From Dasypus novemcinctus (taxonomy: Eukaryota > Chordata > Mammalia > Cingulata > Dasypodidae): DNA of 64,000 nucleotides. Both the position numbers and the translations under genes were made by a program. The DNA lies in the NCBI RefSeq assembly GCF_030445035.2, contig NC_080695.1:51787954-51851953 (forward strand). Direction: 5' to 3'. Of the stretch, positions 48,690-61,433 are shown piece by piece. Numbering within the stretch: position 1 is the stretch's first letter; each line of letters opens with the position of its first letter. The notes under the pieces are model-generated. The model did not search any database, was not told where the DNA came from, and was given only the letters and a program-made list of their open reading frames with translations.

Positions 48690-48890
48690 AGTCAAGAAGA
48701 TTACTATGGGGTTGAATTTCAAATCATAATCTGCACATAGTTATTCATATCTCCACAGTTTGTTCTATCTCCTTGAGTCTCATTTTCCTTATCTATAAAA
48801 AGTGCATACTGTTAATTTAGAATTTAAAAGACAAAGCATGGGATGTGGCACACAATGAGTGCTCAATAATAGCTACCACTGTCATAATTT
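48690..48890 (+). mobile_element. MIR SINE fragment
   Basis: Contains 'ccttgagtctcattttcctt', 'atctataaaaagtgcatact' and 'gtgctcaataatagctacca', in MIR order on the plus strand. Diverged. Confidence 0.7.
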
Positions 48891-48964
48891 TTAATGTACT
48901 AAAATATGGACATTTAACTCTTTAAAAACAACTCACACTATTTCAAGATCAAATGAAGAAGCAT

Positions 48965-49400
48965 TATGGGTTGAATTGTGTCCCCCCAAAAGATATGTTG
49001 AGGTACTCGCCGTAGTACCTAAGAATGTGATCTTATTTGAAAATAATGTCATTTCAGATGAATTTAATTATGATAAAATGAGATCTAATTGGAGGAGGGT
49101 AGACCTTTCAACCAACATGGTGGGTACGCGTATAAGAAGAGAAGAGATGGAGACACACAAGGGAGAAGGGCATGTGAAGACCAAGGCAGGGGAGTTACAG
49201 TGCATGAGCCCACGGAGTGGCAAGGAATGCTGGCCACCTCCAGAAGTTAGGAAGAGGCATGGAAGAATTCTTACCTAGAGCCCTCGGAGAGTGCATGGCC
49301 CCCTGAAACTTTGCTGACTTGTAGACTCCAGAACTGTGAGAAATACATTTCTGTTGTGTTCATGGTAACTTGTTATAACAGCCCTAGAAAGGAATAAAGG
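48965..49400 (+). mobile_element. MLT1-type MaLR LTR
   Basis: Begins 'gggttgaattgtgtcccccc' and 'aaaagatatgttgaggtact', continues 'atgtgatcttatttgaaaat' and 'ggccacctccagaagttagg', and ends 'ccagaactgtgagaaataca' and 'acagccctagaaag'. This is the full MLT1 LTR order. The 100-codon frame inside is not a gene. Confidence 0.85.
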
Positions 49401-51317
49401 AAGCATGTATGAAAGCACTAATAAAATACCTCTTTATTTTACAGATTTAATTAGCATAGAAATATTTAGTTTATGCAGACTTTTGTTCAATATGTAAAAA
49501 GAAATTTGTTGTGCATTTATTTTTTTTGGTGTTTCAGAGCCCCTCTTGCTTAAGGAAACTTCTCCTCTCTCTCAAACTATTCCAATTTCAAGAAGTCTGT
49601 TAATCACATTTTCTTACCATGTGACCCGAGCTGAACTTATATAGAGTACCAATCTACCTGTTCTCATAGATTGGACTTGGGAGTGGTGTCACATAACTCA
49701 TGCTGGTCTATTAAGAATGTGTTCCAAAAAGCTGCACTAGGGAAGAAGAGTCCTGTTCTTACTGGCTAAGAAAGGCTAGAATGTTGCCATCCTCAGACCT
49801 CGAGTCCTAGATTCCAATCCTGCACCAAATGCCCTGGAACACTGAATTACTGCTTAGACTAGCTTGATTTGGGTTCCTGTCAGTTACAGTGGAAATAAAA
49901 AGTTTTCTTCCCTACAATATTAATCAGATCTAGCCACTAATTAATGGTACTTATTTATGGACTCCAGGTTAATCCAAGAATTTGATCAAGATTGTGTATC
50001 TTCACTCTTTTATTTCCTACCAATGTATAAGCATATCTATAGAATTCAAAGTGAGCAGGGAATTAATTATGGTCCTTGAGGTTCTTCCCTTTAAGTTTTG
50101 GGGTGGGAATGGAAGAAATAGAATGAAAATAAGAAATGCATGGTACTGGTTTTTATTTCAATACTGGTAGCTCTACTCAAGGTACTTCCAAGGCTATTTG
50201 CACACATGGATAGAACAACCAGGGCCCGAGGTAGTCACTGATAAGCACTGCAAATCCCATCATCTTTGCTAAAACAGAAGGTACAATTCAAAAATGAGCC
50301 CACTAAAAACCAAACCATTATGATGGTTGGACATGTGATATTTGTGCCAGGATCTGCATTGGATAAGCAAATTGGCTAGCAATATCTGGCAATGAGTAGG
50401 GATTAAAAGAGATTCAATTTAATGACACTGTCAGAGCATAGAACTTAACCTAAAGGGCTGTCTAAAATGCATCTGCAGCACAGCATAAAGCCCTTGGCAT
50501 CTGCGGTAGTAGAGCATTGAGTATGGAGGGCACAATTATACACTGGGGACCTACTGTGAGTCAGGGATTGGACTTCATGCTGAGCATAGAGCGAGGTAAA
50601 AATAGAAATGATTCCTCTCCCCGTGAGGTAAATTCTTTCTGATTAGACATTCTTTAAAATATAAATATGCCATTAATTCCTTATCTTAATAAATCCTATG
50701 GAATATTATCCATAAAGGCTAATTAATACCACAGTAGCAAAAATCATTCCAATTTCATTGCCTGTGATGGCAGGAGGACTCTACTTATGGAGTTACTAAA
50801 AGACCCAGCCTGACTGAGCAGCCATCATCCTGGTGGCTGCTAAACTCCACTTAAGAAAAGGATGGAAGAGTGAACCAGGTTCTTATGACTCCCATTTTAT
50901 AGGGCATTCACTTCTAGGTCATCAACCAAAGCAAGCAACACCACCACCAACTCTTAAAAGGGTAAGGCAGTGCATCATGACTCTGTATCCAGAACTCAGA
51001 AGGATGGGATCCATTTGGAGAGCAGCACCAATGACTACCACACACAGAGAAGTCCGAGGTAATGTGAAGCTTCACAACAGGAGATTTAGCCTAGTCTGGG
51101 TGATCAGAAGATGCCTCTTTTAAGAGGCACAAACTGAGTGTAAAATGATTAACTAAAGGAGAGTAGGGTTAAAGAAGAGAGGACTGCATTTCTAAAAGCC
51201 CATCAGTAGAAAGAATCTTAGCCATATATGTTATTGGAAAGTCCATTTGGATGAAGTGCAGTGAGTGAGATTAAGGGTTCAGGAATAAAAACCTGAGGGA
51301 TTATGTCTGTTACAGAA

Positions 51318-51505
51318 CTTTTTACTGGGGATTGATCCCAGAACCTTGTCATGCACTGAACAACTGAGCTACATCTACTCCCCAAAGAGAGTTGGTGTTT
51401 TTTCATTTGTTCATTTGTTTGTTTGTTTGTTTATAGGAGGTAACAGGACTTTGCACATAGGAAACAGGTGCTCAATCACTTGAACTACATCCATTCCCCT
51501 GTTAC
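51318..51505 (-). mobile_element. SINE or tRNA-derived fragments, antisense
   Basis: Two head-like complements: 'ctggggattgatcccagaac' with 'actgagctacatctactccc' at 51325-51382, and 'ggtgctcaatcacttgaact' with 'acatccattcccc' at 51466-51498. A (TTTG)n run lies between them at about 51405-51432. Possibly two old copies head to tail. Confidence 0.5.
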
Positions 51506-52459
51506 AGAATTTTCATTGTAGTATAAGAATATAGGAAAATACAGTGCGGGCTTTAATCAAGAAAAGGACAAATCACATTTTTTTTGGAAAGATGAGAGAA
51601 GTAATAAGAAAAAATGTGATAAAACCTTTAAGAGGCAAAGAATTTAGTAGGAAAAGGGTGAGGATGTTTAAGACTATTAGTGGTAATGGAGATAGAGAAA
51701 ATGAGATGGATTCCAGGAATATATTTGAGGTGGATGAAGGTCTTGGTGATTGGTTTAATAATGGGGTGATGAAGAAACATGTACCCATGAAAGGCACGAA
51801 TTTACAACTGGATAAAACATGTACCACTCATTTACTATGGACAACACCAGAGAATGAGCATATTTGCCAAGCAAAATAGTAGAGATCGTTTCAGTCACAG
51901 AGTCCAAAGGCATGGGTAATACCTAGTAGACATGTGGCATTGTGAGTTGGAGATCTAGTTCTGGAACACAAAGAAAGACTTGAATCAGGGATGTAAATAT
52001 AAGAGTTAATTATTATTACTATCATGGTCTTTGAATCCATCAGTGTTTGTGATCCTCAGGGAAAGAATGCGATGGAAAAATATGGAACTCCAACTAATTC
52101 CTCAACTAAAGTTGTCAGAAGACAAGAAAGCACAGAAAATAAGGGAATAACCAATGTGATAGCAGAAAAAACAAGAAATTATGTTCTCATTGAAAGAAAT
52201 GGGAAAAGGGTATTAACTCAGAAGAAATGGTTAATGGTACTGAAAACTTCCAAGAAATATGAGAAAAGAAGAATACCAAGTGGATTTATTCATCCAATTG
52301 AAAAAAAAAAATGAAAGAACTTGTCAGTAGAAGAGTGCTAAAGCCAGATCAAAATGATTAAAACAGAAAGAAGTGTGGAAATTGAGTAAACTACTGCAGA
52401 TAATTCTTCTGAATTTTTTCCTTAGAGCACAGACACTGGAGGAAGATAAGGGGTCAAAG

Positions 52460-52530
52460 ATGCTTTAATATATATGATATATATATATATGCAAATATGC
52501 GTGTGAGAGAGAGTGTGTGTATACATGTGT
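52460..52530. repeat. Compound AT/GA/GT microsatellite
   Basis: Runs of ta/at (about 52470-52490), then gagagaga and gtgtgtgta with a few interruptions. Simple repeat, no role evident. Confidence 0.75.
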
Positions 52531-53620
52531 CCGAGAAATTTTTGAGTATATTTTGAACGCTATTGGGAAAGATCTAGTAGAGAACTGACAGTTGAAAATG
52601 CATTGGAAGGAAGTTTACCCCCAGTTTAATTTTTCTGAATCAGTATATAGGAATGGAGTCTAGAGCCTAGAGCACGGAATGGATTAGACTTTGGTAGGGG
52701 AAACATGCCCATTTAAATGAGAGAGAAAGACCAGAAAATAGGTGCACATGCAGGAAGATTCATGGATTTGTTGTGGGAAACCACTTCTATGATGCCCCTT
52801 ATCTGTTTGTGTGTGAGTGTGTCCTTGTATGCCTTTCAAATAAGAAGTGATAGTGTTTGCTGAGAAAGAAGGAGTATGCATGTATTTATGTAACAATTTC
52901 AGTAACAGTTTCTAAGAGCTTAACATAAATTAGTACTCTCTTTCAGTATTAAAATATTAAAGCTCTGTTTCCAAGGTCAGTCTAGAAAATAAAGGAAAGC
53001 AAGTGCTTTAACCAAGTTTTTAAAAAGGTCACTAGATTTGTCATTTTCTACTTCATTTGATTCAATATTCAAGAAAAGGGCAGCTAAATTATTTCATATG
53101 AAATGAAATTTTTCAACATTTTCATACATCAAAAATTCTTTGGTAATGTTGATTCAAACTTCCTTAATGATTTCATATTTAGATTGACTGAAAGGGATAC
53201 AGTTCATTTACCGAGATTTTTTTCCCTCATATAATTTGAACATGACTTTATAGTACTTGTAGCCATTAATTTGAGCTGAGCGACCCTGCCACTGCCAGAC
53301 CAATTTCACCATAAATTGACTCTTTCTACGGTATTCAGGAAGGAACATCAAAAAAGTACAATTGGTTAAGAGGAGACACAGTGGAAACTACTGTCTGAAA
53401 GTTTAGTGACAACGACCTTAGGAGAGAGTATAAAAAGGAGGAGTGTGGATGGAGCTGTGAGAATAACTGCAGCCAGCTATGCCTGCAGAGTCTACAGGAA
53501 CAGCTCCTCTACTGATCAGACAACTTTTCATTAAAAATTATTTCCGTTCTACACTTTATTAACTAATGAGTGACCTGCAATATAAACATCAAAGGCACAT
53601 TTGCACTTTGGATTCCTTAC

Positions 53621-53873
<253 letters not shown>

Positions 53874-53929
53874 TTATAAAATAAATGTTAGAAAAAAGAA
53901 TTCAAATATTAGTTCCCCAAAATAACAGT

Positions 53930-54150
53930 TCTCAATGAAACAGAAGAGTGTAAGGACTTAGGGCACTTAGTTCGGATTACAACAGATCTTGCTTCAATTT
54001 TAACTCGGCCACTAGTGGTTGTGTGATCTTTATTACAATTAACATCCAAGTCAGCTTTTTGTGAAATATGAATAATCATAGCACCTGCATCATAAAAATA
54101 TATGGGTATAATTCTTAGAATAGTGACTGATATATAGGCCAATTATTTTG
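53930..54150 (+). mobile_element. MIR SINE fragment
   Basis: Contains 'gcttcaattttaactcggcc', 'actagtggttgtgtgatctt', 'agctttttgtgaaatatgaa' and 'atcatagcacctgcatcata', in MIR order on the plus strand. Confidence 0.65.
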
Positions 54151-55144
54151 CTTTATAATTATTATAAACATACACACATGTCTATAATAATTGTATGTCT
54201 TTGCATTCATAAGTTAATCAACAGCTTTATCAAGGCAGAAGCTCTTATAGGTCTAAAAACTGTAAGAAACTTTAAGTGGCTTTTAAACCAATTGAATGAT
54301 CAAAGCATTGTCCAAGAGATTTATTAGTTTAGCAAGTGATTATTTTCAACTGTATTTTATGCCAAAAAATTATTGATGTTTATAAGAAATCCAATCTGAA
54401 AAAAAGGTACCATAATTCACATGATTCAGTCTAACAGCCTGGCATAATTCACCATACCGAAAGCCAGTCTAAATGACTGGTATCACTGGTATCATATTAA
54501 TCTATGTAGCAGATATACTGTAGTTGATAATTTAGAAGAAAATTAAAATAAAAATAATTTAGAGTTATTTACTCTGGGATTGTGTCATATTTGAAAATTT
54601 ATATGATTACTGTGACTGAAATGTTTGAATACATTTCAATAGTTTGATTTGAAAAGTCATTAGGCTTTACACAAATCCATGCAATCAAGTTGGTTAGGAA
54701 ACTGTGAACTAAAACTTCCAGAGCTAATATAATATTCTCCCAACATATGAGAAAGCTCTACTTTGCACTGATCTTCTGCTGCTTTTTTCTTTTTCTGTTT
54801 CTTTTTTTTTTTAATGGATGACAGTGGCTTTATTTTTACTTTTCACCTAATATGTTTGATACTTATTTCCTAGATTGGGAATACTATGGATAATACTTAT
54901 TTTGGTTACCCTACATAAAGGTAAATTCAGAGAAACTTTCAGGGATAAAAATTTACATGGGTATTGAAAGAAAACACAGTTAACAAAAAATAGATTTTGG
55001 TGAAAAAGGAAGTTAAAAAAAGCTCAAGTACACAGAAAAAACTAAAATTATTCAATAAAATTTAAAATCATTCAAGAAGAACAATTTCATAATTTATGAA
55101 GAAATCTTTGCAAGGACTAATATAGTAAATAACGCCCTTTCTAT

Positions 55145-55420
55145 TTTTTAAAAAAAATTTTATTGAATCATATCCTTCGTACATGAACATACATAAACAC
55201 TAAGTGCATTGTAAATGTTGTGAGCTTACAAAACAAACATGCATCTCGTACAGGGCTCCCATACATCACCCCACCTGTAACACCTTGTATTGTTGTAAAA
55301 CATTTGTTACAAACTATGAAATAGCATCATCAAAATACTACTATTGACTACAGTGAGCTTCTTATATTTGTTGTATTCTTCCCCCAATCCACCTGACTAT
55401 TAACCCCTTTATTAGTAGTA
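55145..55420 (-). mobile_element. L1 3' UTR fragment, antisense
   Basis: Plus strand 'gttgtgagcttacaaaacaa', 'agggctcccatacatcaccc', 'taacaccttgtattgttgta' and 'aaacatttgttacaaactat' is shared with 59.73-59.88 kb. Diverged. Confidence 0.6.
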
Positions 55421-55467
55421 CACATGTAATGGACTTTTCTAATTGGACATATAGTAAGGCTAAAGTT

Positions 55468-55915
55468 ATGGGTGGAATTGCATCCTCCAAAAATATATGT
55501 TGAAGTCCTAATCCCCAGTACCTCAGAATTTGAATTTATTTGGAAAAAAAGGTTGTTACAGATGGAATTAGGCAAGTTAGAATGAGGTCATTCTGGATTA
55601 TGGTGAACCCTTAAGCCAGTATGGCTGTAGGCTTCCTAAGAAGAAAGTTGACATAGACTCAGATGCTGCAGGCAGAGGTTGACTTAAACCACAAACCAAG
55701 GAATGCCAGAGATTACCTGCCACAAACGGCAGCCAGAAGAGAGGCATGCAACTTATTCTTCTCTACAGACTTCTCTACAGGGAGCATGGACATTCCAACA
55801 CCTTAATTGAGCCGTTCAGCCTCCAGAACTATAAGACAATGTATCTCTTTTGTTTTCAGCCATCTAATTTGTAGTACTTTGTTATGTAACCTTGGAAACT
55901 TAGGCTGTCAAGTAT
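55468..55915 (+). mobile_element. MLT1-type MaLR LTR
   Basis: Order 'atgggtggaattgcatcctc', 'tatgttgaagtcctaatccc', 'tcagaatttgaatttatttg', 'ggcatgcaacttattcttct' and 'cctccagaactataagacaa', then 'tttgttatgtaac'. Same class as 48.97 kb but a different copy and divergence. Confidence 0.8.
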
Positions 55916-57682
55916 CATCACTGAGGATAGATTCATTAACTAATTTTTTCCTCACAATTGTCCAGCAAGGCAATCAATATTATTATTAGAATGTAACAGG
56001 TAAGTAAGCTGGTGTTCAAAAATATTAGGTATTGTGTCCAAAGCAATACTGGAAGAGAAAGAGTTAGAATTTAAACCCAACTCTGACTTACAAAGCAGTC
56101 AGAATTTCTTGTCTAGCATCCAAACATGATAGACAAGAGCTAGGAATCTTAGGATGTTAAAAATATTCTAATCCTCCTCAGATAAAATAAGTTTGTATTA
56201 AATTTGTTCAATCTAGTTTGGAGGAGAATAAATAAAAGGAAGTAGAAATGTGGAATGTTTCAAGGAGAGGCAAAAGAAGCAAAAAGCAGAAGAAAGTATT
56301 CTTTACCAGATCAATAAAAAATTATTTTAGAATGGGCAATGGGATGCATATCACATTGTCCAGCTGCATTTATTAGTAATACATCATCATCAGATGAGGA
56401 ATATCCCCGACTATGCGTGTCCTGGTACTCTAATATCATATGCAATACACAATTTTCCTTTTAGTATTGGAATTACTCTAAAATTAATTTTAAAACATTT
56501 CTGTAAATATTTGAAAATGTCAATTATTGATATTTGCTTAACAGCCTTCAATGAGCAAATACTTTTCCTGTAAAGATTAGCAAATATATTTGCAAAAAAA
56601 GAGAAACACTGGAAGCAGGAAAAAGAAAGAAAAAGTCAAGTGAGTAATAGCAGTGAAATAGCAGCCTCCACACTGCCCTTAGGGGTTGGTGGCCGAGGGT
56701 AGCTTACACACCAGTTTCTGACTTGTTGCCTCACCCATTGCCCAACACCCATTGCCAAATTAAGAAGAGTTTCCTTTATAGCATGCCCCAGAAATAAGGC
56801 AAAAAAGGTTTGACTCTAGTAAAAAGGCTGTACTAGACACTGTTTTTCTTGTGACTACTCTAGGGATGCCAGCCCATGACGTCTAGAGAGTTCCATAAAT
56901 ACCCAGTCTCCTCTATCCCAGTCAGGTGGAGTGTGAAAGCTGACACAAAAATAATCTGAAACAAACTTTTGAAGTACTGGCATTGCTCTGTAGACCCAAA
57001 AGTATCAAATAGGATGTAAAACTAGGACAAGACTGGGCCATTTAGAAATATGTTATTCTCCATTTGGGTGGAAAATCAAATAGGAGAGAAATGGCTTGAA
57101 TACCCTAATTTTAAAGGTGGATTTGCAGGTTTAAGATGTATTTATCATGAAGGATTTTGGAATTCATGGATAACATAAAAAAGAAAGAAATGGAAGACAG
57201 CAAGCAGATCAAAAGGTAAAAAATATTGAAGATGCCAGTATCTTAGAAGTATAAGAAATAGTGGAAATAGTTATTTACTGATTGAGAATTAACCTTGAAG
57301 TGGAAATGGAATTACAATTATGACAATTACAGTACTATGAACAGAATTAGCATTTTAAGCAGGGTAAAATATCCATCCATATATCAAACCACCTAATACA
57401 TATTAGGAAATAGAACAAAGCTCAGCTCTGATCTGCTTTAAGATAGATTTATTCAGCTATTTAATTTTCAGCTATTTTTTTTCGATTTGACAGCATAATG
57501 TCAAAATGAAGGGATTAAAATAAGAATAACCTCAGTATCCTTTTATTATCTCACTGAATATTTTTTAATGTTATTCCAGCAGAGAAACCAATCTGAATGC
57601 CTACCTTTGGGTGGAATTTACACAACACATTTTCATCCAATTCTACTTACATATTGAAAATTAAGTGCCCCTAAAGAGTTAC

Positions 57683-57854
57683 CTGCACAAGGGTTTTCCC
57701 ATCTGTGCTTGGACCAAAATTGAATAGCTATGTGACAATGATTCAAAGTTAAACCTTCATAATAATTGATAGAACATATGACTAATAATCGCTCTATTAC
57801 ACATCTTCTTCATGTAAAAATACAAGCCAGAATATTTAATAGTTACAGAATTCA
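57683..57854 (-). pseudogene. Candidate decayed CSMD1-like sushi exon
   Basis: Weak but structured match to the sushi exon that should precede the CUB exon. The donor 'gtaact' follows '...CCT TGT GCA G' at 57683, giving phase 1 exactly as needed to join the CUB exon start. Reading back from it I see 'HRWENPC', 'CHIA', 'EGLTL', 'IERLLV' and 'LAC' (57822-57830), in the order of the family motifs (W..P..C, HISC, PGYTL, GDRYMV, LAAC). Several codons are missing and an in-frame TGA lies at 57810-57812. The acceptor after 'cagttttcag' is one possibility. Chance similarity cannot be excluded. Confidence 0.35.
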
Positions 57855-58149
57855 CTGAAAACTGTTTCTACAGAATCTTCTGTAAAAGCCCTGCCTTTCT
57901 TGATTGTCAAAAACCATGGTGATTTTGGACAGCATGATATGCAATTTTAGTGCACTGATTATTAAATTATAAATGTAAAGCACAGAATACTTAGCTTTCT
58001 ATTTATTGTACTCTTTCAAGAAAACAGACAGAAATTCTGAGTTAAATGAGCGCATGCAAAGCAACACAGAACAGCAGCCCCAGTTTGTGTAAAGGAAAGA
58101 AAACTACCTCATGTTATCAGAGAATTTGATTTAACTACTAAAAGCAATT

Positions 58150-58320
58150 AACAATTAAAACTTGCCTATCCTGTGTCAAGCATTTGTATTTACTTAATCC
58201 TCCAAAGAGTTCTATGAGATTGATATTTTATTATAGCTATTTATAAGATTAAAATAACAGGGTTTAAAAAATATTTTTGTAATGTGAGTAGCCAGTAATT
58301 GATAGAGCTAAGATTCTAAT
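58150..58320 (-). mobile_element. MIR SINE fragment, antisense
   Basis: The plus strand carries 'ctatcctgtgtcaagcattt', 'acttaatcctccaaagagtt', 'ctatgagattgatattttat' and 'gagctaagattctaat'. The order is that of a MIR read from the 'larger-size, lower-tail' strand. Diverged. Confidence 0.6.
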
Positions 58321-58680
58321 CATCTAACACAGAGCCCCAAAACATGAGCGACCATCACATACACTGCCCATGCATCAAATATTTTCTGCCAGAACTGCCT
58401 TTCATCATTGCAAGACACAGGCTGCCATTCTTTCACTGACACAGTGTGTAGGATACTTGTCACTGCAGTGAAGAGAGGAGAGGAAACTGGTTTTCCCTTG
58501 ATACCAAAGCAACCAATCATTTTTGCCCATTCATATTAAACAACTGGCTGATTCTTAGAAATGGAAAAGAGGTATGATTAATCAAATATGACTAAACTGA
58601 TAACTGTTAACTAATGAATTAGATAATCTATTGGACAGTCTGATGTATATCCAGGCAAATGGAAAGATTTGAAGCACTGT
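58321..58680. other. Unassigned sequence
   Basis: A 66-codon minus-strand frame (58320-58520) has no family resemblance and no splice context that I can support. Confidence 0.45.
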
Positions 58681-58689
58681 GGTATATAT

Positions 58690-58930
58690 GTTATTAGAAT
58701 AAAAGTTTAAGAACAAAACAAAACAGAACTATACAACACAGAGAAGCATATCATAAATGTTGGACTATAGTTAATAGTACATTTACACAAATGTTCTTTT
58801 TTGCTTAAATGAATTGTAGCAAATGTACCGCACTAACGCAAGGTGCTAATAATAGGGTGGTATATGGGAACTCTGTAGTGAATGCATAATTTTTCTGTAA
58901 ACCCACAACATCTCTAATTGAAAAAAATGC
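58690..58930 (+). mobile_element. Old L1 3' end
   Basis: Order 'ctatacaacacagagaagca', 'gactatagttaatagtacat', 'gaattgtagcaaatgtaccg', 'ggtgctaataatagggtggt', 'tttttctgtaaacccacaac' matches 46.23-46.44 kb. Old L1 3' UTR. Confidence 0.75.
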
Positions 58931-59715
58931 TCTGTTAAAATCCTCTATGAATGAAAGGCTCGAGAATAGGCAATAATGTCTCATATTCTAGATTAATGGC
59001 GTTATTCAGAGTAGTTGGAGGAGCAAGAGTCATTCATGCTTATCAATTCAAAAATCATTAATGTGATGGGCAATAAAAAATTAATACTGCCAGTGAAGGA
59101 AACAGGGCTGTACATTCAGATACTACAGAAAGTATTTTAAGAAATGAGGTAGCTAATTTTTTTTATATAAAACTTATTTTTTTAAATGCTCTATACAAGA
59201 AAAATAGGAACATTTTGTTCATTCTCTCTTACTAAATAATATACTAGCTCCACTTACAAGCTGCTAAAATCTTATGATTTTCACATTTCTTTTCACCAAG
59301 CCAATTTCTCCACCATACATAATATTTATGTGTCTCTTATGAAAATCTTTGTGCATTTCTTATCTTTCTAACATTAAAAGCACACTTCTTTAAGTGCAGA
59401 GAATACTGATTCTAGCCTCCAAAACATCAAAAAGTGTTTGGTGAAAATGCAGAATACTTTATTTCATTCAGCCATAGGAACTGAATCAGAAAATCTAGGG
59501 CCCGGGAAGAGGAGTCTACATTTCAACAAATCTACCTCCTCCAAACATTCCTGTACACAGTATTATTTATCACTGAACTAAGCTTGTTCTATTTCCCTTG
59601 TTACAAAATGTGCCAATAAATCTCAATAAATCTAACATTCTCCTTAGATCCTAAGTAAGTAATATTCCCAGAATTTCTGTACTGATATTTATGGTGATAC
59701 TGCAAGGAAACATTT
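58931..59715. other. Unassigned AT-rich sequence
   Basis: No gene or recognisable repeat seen. Confidence 0.45.
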
Positions 59716-59719
59716 TATT

Positions 59720-60390
59720 TTTAAATTTTTTAAATTTATTCACTAGAGTAGTTGTGAGCTTACGAAACAATCATTTATAATATGCAGAAGTCCTGTATGT
59801 CACCAACACCTTACATTGCTGTGGAACATTTGTTACAGATTATAAAAGAACATCATCAGACTATTATCACTAACTATGGTCCATAATGGTTATTCACACA
59901 AATATAAGAATGTTCTCCTGTGAACTAGAGCAAACGTATGTCACTAACACAAGGCAATAAGAATATAGTGATACATGGGAAAACTACAACTAATATAATT
60001 AATATAACTTATGGACTATAATTAACAGCAATATTGTACTATTCTTGAATCAATGTGGAAGAAGATACTATATCAAGTATCAAGGGCCAGCAATAGGGGC
60101 ATGGAACTATTGTTTTGGACTGAGGAAAACATTTAAAGATTTCCTGGGTGGATGACTCTACAACTGTGTGATGACAGTGAGAGTCACTGAGTGCACACTT
60201 TGGACCGAATGTATAAGGCATGGGACTATATAACACAGTGAACCACGTGCTGGAAGATGGACTGTGGTTAACAGTACAAATCTGAGAGTGTTCTCTTATT
60301 AACTATAATAAATGTACAATACTGACACATGTGTTAATAATAGCGGGCATGTGGAAAAATATACCCAGCATTTTACTTTTAATTATATCC
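59720..60390. mobile_element. Two old L1 3' ends, opposed
   Basis: 59.72-59.88 kb is antisense L1 3' UTR ('gttgtgagcttacgaaacaa', 'gaacatttgttacagattat'). 59.88-60.39 kb is sense-oriented old L1 3' UTR ('ctgtgaactagagcaaacgt', 'ttatggactataattaacag', 'gatggactgtggttaacagt'). The two are directly adjacent and opposite. Confidence 0.55.
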
Positions 60391-61222
60391 CGAGAGAAAG
60401 CAAAGAGAGAGGAGTGGTAGATCACTCTTCCCCTACAATTCCCAAAGCAGGAAATCTAGGGTGGACAAAAGGAGATGAATTGTAGTAAGTGTGCAAGTTT
60501 ATATACCTGTCAAGAAAAGTTAGTTCACCATACATTATTAATGTAAACTACTTATTCCATTTATGTCTTTTCACAACATTAACAAAAAAATATCTTTTTA
60601 CTTTCATCTTCCATATGATTGCCAAGATCATCCTGACAGCAGAAATTTTGCAGGTAGACATTTATTGTGATCTCAGCAGGAATAATTGCCTACCCGCTCT
60701 ACCCTCCTACTTGTCTCACTACGAAACCAGGGACCTTTTCTCAGCTGTATTTACAAAAAATCTTTCAGCGCTATCCTCAGGTTGGGGAACTGAAAGGGAG
60801 CGATATGGGAGATTAAAGAAGAGGGGCAATAATAATGAAAAGAGACAGTGGACACCTTTGCTATGTTTCCCACTTGTGTTTTAATAAGAAGATTTTGGAG
60901 CTCTTGATTGAAAAATACAGATTCCTGAACTTCAACTCAAATGTACTTTCTTAAAATTTCTAGGAAAGAGATTTGAGGTTTGTTTATTATTTGGAAGATT
61001 CTGTGAAGCACCTCCTACTAAAACCAAGGAAATGAGAGCACCTATGTTAATGGTAGTGTTACGGGTATAATGACATAATGAAATAAGAGAATCTAGTTTG
61101 GAATAAGCTGATGAAAGGGGAAGAAGAAAGTGATTATTTAATTTTATACCTATTGAATCTGAGGTGACCCAGGTAAAAATATTTCATGTGCACATGAAAA
61201 CATGATTTGTTTGACAAGACAT
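60391..61222. other. Unassigned sequence
   Basis: A 131-codon plus-strand frame (60489-60884) shows no domain, no signal peptide of conviction and no splice context. I do not call it. Confidence 0.45.
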
Positions 61223-61235
61223 GGAATGCTATTTT

Positions 61236-61420
61236 TTTATCTTTCTTTTTAAAGACACATAAATCACACAAAATGTTACAATAAAAAATATAAAAGGTTC
61301 CCATATACTCCACTCCCCACTGCATCCCCCACTCCTCCCACATCGACAACCTCTTTCATTTGAGTGGTACGTTCTTTGCTTTTGATGAGTACATTTTGGA
61401 GCATTGCTACACAGCATGGA
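61236..61420 (-). mobile_element. L1 3'-end insertion, antisense, with diverged target duplication
   Basis: Plus strand 'taaatcacacaaaatgttac', then 'ggttcccatatactccactc', then 'ttgatgagtacattttggag'. Flanks ggaatgctatttt (61223-61235) and gggatgctgtttt (61421-61433) form a 13-bp duplication with two mismatches, so it is older than the 2.43 and 10.42 kb inserts. Confidence 0.75.
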
Positions 61421-61433
61421 GGGATGCTGTTTT

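Larger units (their letters stand above)
30980..53620 (-). other. Intron of the CSMD1-like locus (about 22.6 kb)
   Basis: Lies between the CUB exon (53621-53830) and the sushi exon (30791-30979), transcribed leftward. CSMD genes are known for very large introns. It holds the repeats listed separately and otherwise AT-rich sequence in which I find no further exon. Unassigned stretches over 300 bases include 31.0-32.46, 33.86-34.93, 35.69-37.75, 38.3-42.09, 42.42-43.36, 44.58-45.38, 46.44-48.0, 49.4-51.3 and 51.5-53.6 kb. A weak ancient repeat may lie at 36.8-37.1 kb. Confidence 0.6.

Noticed and set aside
58320-58520. Minus-strand frame considered as another CSMD1-like exon
   Set aside because: It has cysteines and a tryptophan but not in sushi or CUB spacing, and no acceptor/donor pair in phase.
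60489-60884. 131-codon plus-strand open frame
   Set aside because: No domain, no conserved family and no splice sites in the right places. AT-rich intergenic composition.
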